Shown here: positions 1 to 5,953 of the stretch, in pieces
How positions within the stretch are numbered: the stretch's first letter is position 1
Layout: the number at the start of each line of letters is the position of its first letter
DNA from: DAIRGB01 sp036794765
GTDB taxonomy: Bacteria > Patescibacteriota > JAHJAL01
Reading direction: 5' to 3'
Length of the DNA: 21,197 nt
Assembly (NCBI GenBank): GCA_036794765.1
Contig: DAIRGB010000010.1
Span: 1 to 21,197, forward strand
Notes under the pieces: model-generated
Database searches by the model: none
Told to the model about the DNA's origin: nothing
The model's input: only the letters and a program-made list of their open reading frames with translations
Translations under genes and position numbers: made by a program

Positions 1-778
1 AATTAATCTCTTTGATCCGGTCAAAATATTCTTCTTTGGTCAATTGTTTATTTTTAAAAAAATATTGTTTATTACGCAGATTGGCACACATAAAACAATC
101 GCTACATCCGCGGCAATCAAATAAAAAATACCCGTCGCGACAATTTTTTATTTGTTCGCCAAAATAACAATTATAACTATCATGTGCCTGAGCGCATTCA
201 TAGCAAGTGTCACAGTTGAACAACAAAGTCCCGCCAAAACAATTTTTGGAATTAAGCAACGTGCGCGTATAATACGAATCCTCTCCGTCCAAAGAATTAA
301 AAACTAGGTAGCAGTTTTTTAACCGCACCGAATTATTGGTAAAGTCAGAGTTCTCGTTGCTTTCATCCGTAAATAAAGCAAACCGAGGAGCTTGTATAAA
401 TAGTTTAGCAAATTGTTCGAAGAAAGAATTATTGGGATCATATTCCACCTGATATTCCATCGGATCCCATTCATCCGAAAACCAGATTTTATGTTCGTAA
501 ATTTTGTACTTGTTATCCGGCGGATACATCGAAACTATCTTATTGCCTGTTTTATCAGAAGTATTATAAAACAACTGCGCCGAAGAAAAGGCAAACTTTT
601 TTCGCAATCTTTCATCAAGACACAGAGTAGGGAGGGGCACTCCAATTTTTTTATAAAAAACTATATCCTCCGGTCGGACATAAAATTTTTGTCCTGATAA
701 TCGACAACTCCGCCACTGCCCGCCGTTTTCGTCCAAGACTAATTCAGAAAAATATTTTTTAATCGCATTATCAAACAT
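1..778 (-). CDS. Cys-rich hypothetical protein, 3'-truncated by window edge
   Basis: An open frame starts at an ATG at 776-778 and runs off the left edge, giving 259 visible residues. The N-terminal part (about 20-60) contains CRLSG and a VPLPTLC segment, resembling a family I recall from Parcubacteria genomes, sometimes labelled Caib/baif, in which the same place has a zinc-ribbon-like CPxC; here the second Cys is missing (CLDER). From about residue 150 the protein is strikingly Cys-rich, with Cys at 156, 180, 189, 192, 195, 204, 213, 222, 225, 228 and 231. From 180 on all spacings are 3 or 9, which suggests a repeating solenoid-like fold or a metal/disulfide ladder. It ends in view with RNKQY and an EEYFDRIKE helix. 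No enzymatic motif is visible. The family recall is from memory; the coding call is solid, the function unknown. There is no clear ribosome binding site before the ATG. Confidence 0.85.
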   Translation of the reverse strand, partial: MFDNAIKKYFSELVLDENGGQWRSCRLSGQKFYVRPEDIVFYKKIGVPLPTLCLDERLRKKFAFSSAQLFYNTSDKTGNKIVSMYPPDNKYKIYEHKIWFSDEWDPMEYQVEYDPNNSFFEQFAKLFIQAPRFALFTDESNENSDFTNNSVRLKNCYLVFNSLDGEDSYYTRTLLNSKNCFGGTLLFNCDTCYECAQAHDSYNCYFGEQIKNCRDGYFLFDCRGCSDCFMCANLRNKQYFFKNKQLTKEEYFDRIKEIN

Positions 779-788
779 AATCATAATT

Positions 789-898
789 GAAAAAACTCTT
801 ATAAACCCTTATAAACTCTCTAAAACCCTTAAAAACTAAATACATTTTTAGTTTATAAGAGTTTAAAAGTGTTTTAAAGCGTTTCTAAGAGTTTTTTT
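789..898. repeat. Long palindrome of inverted 10-bp repeat units (copy 1)
   Basis: The left arm (about 790-840) is a tandem array of a 10-bp unit close to AAACYCTTAT. The right arm (about 847-898) carries the reverse complement, GTTTATAAGA-like units. The arms align without gaps over about 45 bp with 7-9 matches per 10. CTAAA 836-840 pairs with TTTAG 847-851 at the apex around a 6-nt loop. The outermost right-hand unit contains the TAG stop (885-887) of the methyltransferase gene, so the element begins inside that ORF. The run of T at 891-898 and A at 790-795 would let the hairpin act as a terminator in either direction. A second copy lies at 3661-3765. Confidence 0.8.
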
Positions 899-2081
899 GT
901 TTGCTAAGTTTGATACGTTTGATATGTTTGCTAAGTTTATTAACCCCAATTCCCTCAATAAACCTCGAAACATTCCCATCTCTCACATGACTTGTTTTCT
1001 CTATCTTGATGATTTCAAATTTTTTTAATAATTTTTTCATCAATTCTTCAGTAAAAAAATGTCGCAGATGACTTTTGAAAAAAATATTCTCTCCCAGATT
1101 TATCCCCTCACCATATTTTGGATCATCAATTGATTTGCAACGCACAAAGATCATTCCTGCCGGCGTCAAAAGATGGTGCAACTTATCGAAAATTATTTTA
1201 CTTTCTTTAAGATTAAAGTATTGCAGGCTCAGGTGGGCATAAATAACATCAAATGAATTTTTAGGTAAATTTATATTCTTGATATCTTTCAGTATTGTCC
1301 TTATTTGGCTGTTTTTTCTCTTTAAAGATTCAATCCCGCTTTTGGAAATATCCATTGCCGTTACTTTCAAGCCGTGGTCATTAAAAAAAATCGAATCTCG
1401 ACCATTACCGCAACCCAAATCCAGCAATGTTCGATAATTTTTATCTCTGATATATTTCCAGGTTTTTTGGCCAAAATCGGAAGCCGGCCATTTCTCTTTT
1501 TCTTTTCCCCAATCATCCTGCCAATATCGGAAATTTATCTCCTTCAATCTTTTTTCCAGTAGTTTATCAATTTTTTTTGCTCGCGCTTTGATCGAAGCCG
1601 GCGCGTCTGCTGTGATTCTAGAAATCAATATTTTCAATCTATGCAACCATTCCAGCGAATCTACGGCCAAATCAAATATTGCCTGCAAGGAAAAAACCCG
1701 CACAATATTACTTTCTTCCGCTCCATGCCATTCAATCAAAATACCCCAGATTTTTTTTCTTTCACTCTCGTTCAATTTCAACCTTGGAATTATCTGTGCC
1801 ACGTGCCAACGAACTTCCTGCTGATTTATTTTAGTTAGCTTTTCCAAAATTTCTTTCTTGTGAATAGCTAAAAATTCAGGATGATTGATAGTAATTTTCT
1901 CCACCGCGTCCGCCGCCCGCATCGCCACCAGAGGATCTGGATCAGAAATCAATTTGAATAACTTGTCAAAATCTGTTTGTTTGGCAACCAATTTTACCAC
2001 TTTATTTGACTGTCCAGTTGATCGTCGATCGCCGCCGGACAACATTGTTTTAATCATTCCAAATTTATCGCAAAAAATCAT
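885..2081 (-). CDS. HEAT-repeat domain fused to class I SAM-dependent methyltransferase
   Basis: 398 aa from the ATG at 2079-2081, which follows the upstream stop by 19 nt. An open frame continues upstream to 2207 but overlaps the preceding gene and looks non-coding. A second ATG at 2057 is possible, because relatives of the N-terminal domain start near it. Residues about 10-175 resemble a HEAT-like family with SGGDRRSTG followed by VVKLV and MRAADAVEKIT helices. Residues about 185-395 form a TehB-like methyltransferase: motif I LLDLGCGNGRDS (219-230), acidic AMDIS (D244), then YAHLSLQYF and a CKSIDDPKYGEG segment followed by HLRHFF. The acceptor substrate is unknown. The domain pair suggests protein or small-molecule methylation with the HEAT part as a binding module; that is inference. 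The protein ends Asn-Ser-stop inside the palindromic repeat. Confidence 0.88.
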   Translation of the reverse strand: MIFCDKFGMIKTMLSGGDRRSTGQSNKVVKLVAKQTDFDKLFKLISDPDPLVAMRAADAVEKITINHPEFLAIHKKEILEKLTKINQQEVRWHVAQIIPRLKLNESERKKIWGILIEWHGAEESNIVRVFSLQAIFDLAVDSLEWLHRLKILISRITADAPASIKARAKKIDKLLEKRLKEINFRYWQDDWGKEKEKWPASDFGQKTWKYIRDKNYRTLLDLGCGNGRDSIFFNDHGLKVTAMDISKSGIESLKRKNSQIRTILKDIKNINLPKNSFDVIYAHLSLQYFNLKESKIIFDKLHHLLTPAGMIFVRCKSIDDPKYGEGINLGENIFFKSHLRHFFTEELMKKLLKKFEIIKIEKTSHVRDGNVSRFIEGIGVNKLSKHIKRIKLSKQKNS

Positions 2082-2100
2082 ATTGTATTTTTCAAAATGA

Positions 2101-2544
2101 TTATTCCAAAACCACGACCCCGACAATTTCTGCTGGATTATTGCTGACAAAATAATTATCTTCCTTGCTATAATCAGAAAAAATAATATTGTACTTATCG
2201 ATTGCAATTTTTTCCTTCCAACTGTCGTCTCTTTTTAGTATTCCAACTGCCACCTCATTGAACTGATTAAAATATTCGATCTCCATGCAATCAGTGTAAA
2301 CATTGATATTTCTAACCATGCCCTGATCAACAAAAAAAGTCTTTCTTTCGGCCATTTGCTTTAGAGTTATTATCTCTTTGGCCTTATCATTCCAAAGCGA
2401 AATCTTTTCCTTGTATTCCCTTTTTGGTCTGATTGGCGGCAGATTCTTTGTTTTCTCAAGTTCCCTGATTTTTTCAACCAATCGATTCAAAGAAACTTGG
2501 TCCACGTTTCTATTGTCCAAATAATCTTCTTTTTTCTCTTTCAT
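2101..2544 (-). CDS. hypothetical protein, 147 aa
   Basis: I chose the ATG at 2542-2544 because AGGAG lies 5 nt upstream. The frame could be extended to a TTG at 2577, but that would place a second strong Shine-Dalgarno-like AAAGGAGG inside the coding region. The protein is soluble, charged and mostly helical in its first half (basic stretch PPIRPKREYKEK), with a likely beta-rich second half (FFVDQGMVRNINVYTDC, then EVAVGILKRDD) and a hydrophobic tail EIVGVVVLE. I do not recognise the family. It sits between miaA (49 nt upstream on the same strand) and the HEAT-methyltransferase gene (19 nt downstream), so the three probably share a transcript. Confidence 0.8.
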   Translation of the reverse strand: MKEKKEDYLDNRNVDQVSLNRLVEKIRELEKTKNLPPIRPKREYKEKISLWNDKAKEIITLKQMAERKTFFVDQGMVRNINVYTDCMEIEYFNQFNEVAVGILKRDDSWKEKIAIDKYNIIFSDYSKEDNYFVSNNPAEIVGVVVLE

Positions 2545-2593
2545 ATCTACTCCTAAAAAAATTGCCTCCTTTGACAAATAATAGGATAATAAC

Positions 2594-3532
2594 TCAATTA
2601 TAACTTAAAAATTCTTTTATGATTTTTCTCATCTGTCGAAAATTATCACAAAAAACGGTATTTCCATATTTTTTAAACCAAGTCATTTGCCTTTTGGCGT
2701 AATGATAATTATTTAAAACAACCTGCTTTTTTGCTTCATTCAAACTGATTTTTCCCAAAACATATGGTATATACTCTTGAATACTAATCGTCGAATTCAA
2801 AATCTGATTGCCCGCGTCATATTTCTTTACCAGTTTTTTTACTTCTTCAATTACTCCATGCTTCAAATGCTCCTCCACTCGATCAATTATCTTCTTTCTA
2901 ATCACCTCCCGATCCGGCACAAACGACAAAACAATCGAATCGTATTTTGTATTATCAAATTTATTATTTATTGTTAATTGTTCATTATTAATTGTTAATT
3001 TCTCAACCGCCCTTATCACCCGCCTAGGATTTTTACCATCTATTTTCTCCAGAGCAGTCGGATCAAGACTGTTTAATCGATCTTGCAGTTCCAATAATGT
3101 TAGAGCATTCAACTCTTCCCGCAATTTTGGATCAAAATCATTTTCCAAGTTGTAGCCATCTATTATCGCTTGAATATACAAACCGGTACCGCCGACCAAA
3201 AACGGAATTTTACCTTCTGAAACGATTTTTTTAATTACTTTATTGGCATAAACTTGCCAATCATATAATGAAAAAATTTTATCTGCTTGAGCAATATTGA
3301 TTCCATAATGATCTACTCCATCAAAATTGATCGGATCTTGATAGGGCAGGGAATATGGGATTTTATCAGTCGAAACATCCAATTCCCGATATATTTGCCG
3401 TGAATCACAGGAAATAATCGCTCCGTTAAATTCGCGTGCCAATTTCAAAGAAGCCGCCGTCTTACCAGACGCCGTCGGTCCGCCGATCGCCACGATCTTG
3501 ATTGGCTTATTTTTTTCGTTCTTCTTTTTCAT
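2594..3532 (-). CDS. miaA: tRNA dimethylallyltransferase MiaA
   Basis: MiaA transfers a dimethylallyl group to N6 of A37 in tRNAs reading UNN codons, the first step of the i6A/ms2i6A pathway; MiaB, encoded just upstream on the same strand, does the second. The 312-aa length is normal. Visible motifs are the P-loop GGPTASGKT (17-25), the DSRQIY segment (43-48) with the catalytic Asp, LVGGTGLY (112-119) and the NPRRVIRAVE helix (168-177). Directly after that helix, residues 179-190 read LTINNEQLTINN; they come from a 7-bp repeat array and look like an in-frame insertion in a loop. The start at 3532 overlaps the end of a 48-codon ORF by 26 nt. No strong Shine-Dalgarno is visible. Confidence 0.97.
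   Translation of the reverse strand: MKKKNEKNKPIKIVAIGGPTASGKTAASLKLAREFNGAIISCDSRQIYRELDVSTDKIPYSLPYQDPINFDGVDHYGINIAQADKIFSLYDWQVYANKVIKKIVSEGKIPFLVGGTGLYIQAIIDGYNLENDFDPKLREELNALTLLELQDRLNSLDPTALEKIDGKNPRRVIRAVEKLTINNEQLTINNKFDNTKYDSIVLSFVPDREVIRKKIIDRVEEHLKHGVIEEVKKLVKKYDAGNQILNSTISIQEYIPYVLGKISLNEAKKQVVLNNYHYAKRQMTWFKKYGNTVFCDNFRQMRKIIKEFLSYN
2964..2998. repeat. Heptamer repeat array inside miaA
   Basis: Five consecutive 7-bp units of TTGTTAA type lie end to end (TTATTTA, TTGTTAA, TTGTTCA, TTATTAA, TTGTTAA). On the coding strand they translate in frame as the LTINNEQLTINN stretch of MiaA. The 35-bp length keeps the flanking frame open. Confidence 0.8.
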
Positions 3533-3653
3533 CTTTTTTCTTTAATATCTGTGCCAAAGTCTTGGCCCCCGGCTGTATCTTCATGCCGTATATGCTTTTC
3601 TTGCGTTTTTTCTCTCTTTTTATAGCCTTTAAATTTTTTTCGTTATTATCCAT
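3507..3653 (-). CDS. small basic hypothetical protein, 48 aa
   Basis: The frame starts at the ATG at 3651-3653, just downstream of the second palindromic repeat, and stops at 3507-3509, overlapping the start of miaA by 26 nt. The product is highly charged: a Lys/Arg-rich N-terminal helix, a central segment IYGMKIQPGAKTLAQIL, and a Lys/Glu-rich tail. The central segment is not low complexity, which argues for real coding, and the overlap would allow translational coupling to miaA. No Shine-Dalgarno is seen apart from a weak AAAGAG about 11 nt upstream. I do not recognise it; coding status is moderately likely. Confidence 0.45.
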   Translation of the reverse strand: MDNNEKNLKAIKREKKRKKSIYGMKIQPGAKTLAQILKKKDEKEERKK

Positions 3654-3660
3654 TATTGAT

Positions 3661-3765
3661 AAACTCTTTGAAACTCTTATAAACACTTACAAACCCTTAT
3701 AAACTATAGAAATAATTCATTTTCTAAGAGTTTAAAAGAGTTTGTAAGTGTTTTTAAGAATTTGT
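3661..3765. repeat. Long palindrome of inverted 10-bp repeat units (copy 2)
   Basis: The left arm 3661-3712 carries 10-bp units (AAACTCTTAT, AAACACTTAC, AAACCCTTAT). The right arm 3721-3765 carries their reverse complements (TTTGTAAGTG and similar). AAACACTTAC at 3681-3690 finds an exact partner in the right arm. TAGAAA 3707-3712 pairs with TTTCTA 3721-3726 around an 8-nt loop. The outer right-hand unit contains the TAA stop (3754-3756) of miaB, as copy 1 does for the methyltransferase gene. It is a likely terminator-type hairpin. Confidence 0.8.
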
Positions 3766-5130
3766 ATTTATTGTTGTGCCCTTCATCCCCCAAATAAAAA
3801 CTTCCGTTATCTTTGCATCAATTATTTTCCCGATTAAACTTTTATCTCCCTCCAAATGCACCTGCTGTAAACCTTGAGTATAAGCAATCAATGTTCCTTT
3901 ACGATTATTTTTGCTCACCAAAACCGGAATTACTTTGTTTAATAATCTTTTTTTGTTTGCCAAACTAGACTTGGCTAGATAATCATCATTGAGAATCTTT
4001 TTTCTCTTGGCTTTCACCACGTTTGGCACATCATCCACCAATTTCGCCGCCGCGGTCTTCGGCCGCGGTGAATATTCGGAAATATAAGCCATGTCAAAGC
4101 CAACTTCTTTGAATACTCGACAAGTATTAGCAAATTGTTTTTCGGTCTCGCCCGGAAAACCGACGATTACGTCGGTAGAAATTACCACCCCCGAAATCCT
4201 ATCTTTTATCTTTTTCGCCAACTTCAAATAATCTCTTTGGGTATAATATCGATTCATCTTTTTCAAAATTTCATCATCACCGGATTGCAGCGGCAAATGT
4301 ATATATTTACACAAATTATCTCGACTGGCGACTAGGTCAATCAATTCATCCGACATATCTTTCGGATGTGAGCTGATAAATAGAATTCTTTTCAATTGCT
4401 TTATATCTGATATTTTCTCAAGTAGTTCAACAAATTTATTATTATTCCCAACTTTCAACTTTGAACTTTGAACTTTCAACTCCCCCCTATACGAATTTAC
4501 ATTCTGGCCCAGTAAAATCAACTCCACACACCCATTGTCCGCCAATGCTTTTGCTTCTTTAATGATATCTTTCATCGGTCGCGACACCTCCCGTCCCCGC
4601 GTAAACGGCACCGCACAGTAACTGCAAAAATTATTACACCCCGTCATAATCGGCAAATATGCCGAAAAAGTTTGCTCAAACCTCGGCACAATATCCAGAT
4701 AGTGTTTGTAATTCCCTTCTTTTATCAATTCTTTTCCTAAAACCTTGAACCTAGAACCTAAAACCTTGATCAGTCCCCATTTTTCTAAATATTCCGGCAA
4801 ATCAATCATCCTATCAATCGGCAAGCACAAATCAAATTTACTCTGCCTGAGTAACTTATTCCTTATCTTGTCTGACACCAAACATCCGGTCGCTACTATT
4901 CTTGGCCTATTTTTCTTCTTGGCCAATTTATTTATTTTTCCATAAGTCCGATCTTCTGCCATCTGTCTGACGCTGCAACTATTGATAACTATTAAATCCG
5001 CCTCATCCTCATTTTTGGCTTGCACCAAACCATTGGCCAACAATAAAGCCGCCATTCTCTGCGAATCGCTATGATTCATCTGGCAGCCAAATGTAATTAT
5101 ATAGTATTTGCTTGGACTATTTTTTTTCAT
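3754..5130 (-). CDS. miaB: tRNA-2-methylthio-N6-dimethylallyladenosine synthase MiaB
   Basis: A radical-SAM methylthiotransferase that converts i6A37 to ms2i6A37 in tRNA, acting on the MiaA product. I used the ATG at 5128-5130 (458 aa); the frame extends to a TTG at 5148 directly behind the upstream stop. The N-terminal UPF0004 domain has TFGCQMNHSDS (C16), INSCSVR (C52) and TGCL (C83) for the auxiliary 4Fe-4S cluster. The radical-SAM core has C165, C169 and C172 (CNNFCSYC), then GQNVNSY, HLPLQSG and DVIVGFPGE. A C-terminal TRAM domain occupies roughly 385-445. Residues about 121-131 (IKVLGSRFKVLG) and 218-228 (LKVQSSKLKV) are encoded by heptamer repeats and are probably in-frame insertions; otherwise the protein looks intact. 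The stop codon lies within the palindromic repeat. Confidence 0.97.
   Translation of the reverse strand: MKKNSPSKYYIITFGCQMNHSDSQRMAALLLANGLVQAKNEDEADLIVINSCSVRQMAEDRTYGKINKLAKKKNRPRIVATGCLVSDKIRNKLLRQSKFDLCLPIDRMIDLPEYLEKWGLIKVLGSRFKVLGKELIKEGNYKHYLDIVPRFEQTFSAYLPIMTGCNNFCSYCAVPFTRGREVSRPMKDIIKEAKALADNGCVELILLGQNVNSYRGELKVQSSKLKVGNNNKFVELLEKISDIKQLKRILFISSHPKDMSDELIDLVASRDNLCKYIHLPLQSGDDEILKKMNRYYTQRDYLKLAKKIKDRISGVVISTDVIVGFPGETEKQFANTCRVFKEVGFDMAYISEYSPRPKTAAAKLVDDVPNVVKAKRKKILNDDYLAKSSLANKKRLLNKVIPVLVSKNNRKGTLIAYTQGLQQVHLEGDKSLIGKIIDAKITEVFIWGMKGTTINTNS
4450..4484. repeat. Heptamer repeat array inside miaB (second site)
   Basis: Units AACTTTC, AACTTTG, AACTTTG and AACTTTC run from 4450 to 4477, with a degenerate fifth AACTCCC. 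They encode LKVQSSKLKV within the radical-SAM domain, just after the conserved GQNVNSY. Confidence 0.8.
4734..4768. repeat. Heptamer repeat array inside miaB (first site)
   Basis: Units AACCTTG, AACCTAG, AACCTAA and AACCTTG run from 4741 to 4768, with a partial unit before them. They encode IKVLGSRFKVLG between the UPF0004 domain and the radical-SAM core. The unit differs from those in the other arrays, but the 7-bp period is the same. Confidence 0.8.
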
Positions 5131-5150
5131 GATCCAATTGTACAACAATT

Positions 5151-5516
5151 TTACTTTTTCCTGGATCCTGAAGTTGTTTGTTCTTTCTGAATTTTTGTGA
5201 AAATTCGATTGGCTTCCATCATAGAATCTTGTAATATTTTCAAATCAGAATAGCTATCGTGTCCAATATAGTCCATTATGGTTTTCCATTCTTCCTCTTT
5301 TTTTAGATCGCCAATCAATTTGTTGTTTTCCACAATCTTTGCTTCGAGTAAATCCCCGATTCTCTTTTTTGTATCTTTATCACATTCAATAAAAAATAAA
5401 TTTTTTAATCGCAAAATCTTGTCAATTTCTCCCAGTTGTCTTGTTCTTTTTTGTTCATCTGTCAAAAATAATTCTTCGTGATTTGTTGCCTGTCTAAATT
5501 CTCTAAGGTTTTTCAT
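5151..5516 (-). CDS. hypothetical protein, 121 aa
   Basis: The ATG at 5514-5516 has AAGGA 7 nt upstream and overlaps the stop of the preceding gene by 4 nt (ATGA), so the two are translationally coupled. The protein is charged, soluble and mostly helical, with FFIECDKDTKKRIGDLLEAK and KKEEEWKTIMDYIGHDSYSDL as recognisable helices and a short Ser/Gly/Lys tail. No domain is recognised. It ends 20 nt before the chosen miaB start, so it probably lies in one transcription unit with miaB. Confidence 0.8.
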   Translation of the reverse strand: MKNLREFRQATNHEELFLTDEQKRTRQLGEIDKILRLKNLFFIECDKDTKKRIGDLLEAKIVENNKLIGDLKKEEEWKTIMDYIGHDSYSDLKILQDSMMEANRIFTKIQKEQTTSGSRKK

Positions 5517-5812
5517 ATATTTTCCTTCTTTTTTAAATTTTTAATTCTTTCCCATATAGTCTTCAAATCAGTCAAATTTAGTTTATTCAGATTCTTATCA
5601 ATCAAAAAATGTTCAATAGTAATTTTGTTCACCTTATCATTATTTATTAGACAATCAGCTTTTTTCCCCGTCTCCAGATATTTTTCAATCGCTTTCTTGG
5701 TTTCTTCACTCAAATCTAGTTCAGCCACCAATTCCTCTTCTAGAGTCAATTCTGGTAATATTCTAGTTGCATAATTGAATCGATTTTTCTCGTAAAAATC
5801 ATCAATATTCAT
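5513..5812 (-). CDS. hypothetical protein, 99 aa
   Basis: I placed the start at the ATG at 5810-5812 (MNIDDFYEKN). The frame continues upstream to an ATG at 5842, but that codon lies within the stem of the terminator behind thrS, so it is unlikely to be used. The product is acidic and helical (LTLEEELVAELDLSEETKKAIEKYLETG) with a basic C-terminus ending NLKKKENI. The stop overlaps the next start by 4 nt. No family is recognised. No Shine-Dalgarno is visible; since a terminator precedes it directly, it depends on read-through or on a promoter I cannot identify. Confidence 0.72.
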   Translation of the reverse strand: MNIDDFYEKNRFNYATRILPELTLEEELVAELDLSEETKKAIEKYLETGKKADCLINNDKVNKITIEHFLIDKNLNKLNLTDLKTIWERIKNLKKKENI

Positions 5813-5824
5813 TTTGGTCTTTTT

Positions 5825-5863
5825 TAAGAAAAAACTCCCCATCCAAACTGAATGAGAAGTTTT
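5825..5863 (-). terminator. Rho-independent terminator behind thrS
   Basis: Read on the minus strand, a 14-bp stem (5850-5863 with 5831-5844) encloses a 5-nt loop and is followed by a U-rich tract. Every position pairs as RNA only on this strand, several through G-U; on the plus strand those become A-C mismatches. The element is therefore directional and terminates transcription coming from thrS. Confidence 0.82.
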
Positions 5864-5929
5864 TAAATTAAATTATTTTCAATTATTAATGTAACAAAAA
5901 ATAGTTCTTCTGGCAAATAGCCGGCAATT

Positions 5930-5953
5930 AATTATTAATTATTAATTATTAAT
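5930..5953. repeat. Heptamer repeat array at the thrS stop
   Basis: Three AATTATT units (5930-5950) and a partial fourth. The thrS stop codon (5942-5944) and its last residues Ile-Asn-Asn are encoded by this array. Confidence 0.7.

Noticed and set aside
789..898. Possible CRISPR array from regularly repeated units
   Set aside because: Units are 10 bp with no spacers and the second half is inverted; no cas genes are present.
2082..2207. N-terminal extension of the HEAT-methyltransferase frame to 2207
   Set aside because: It overlaps the end of the preceding gene by over 100 nt and reads as hydrophobic, non-family sequence; the family start is near 2057-2081.
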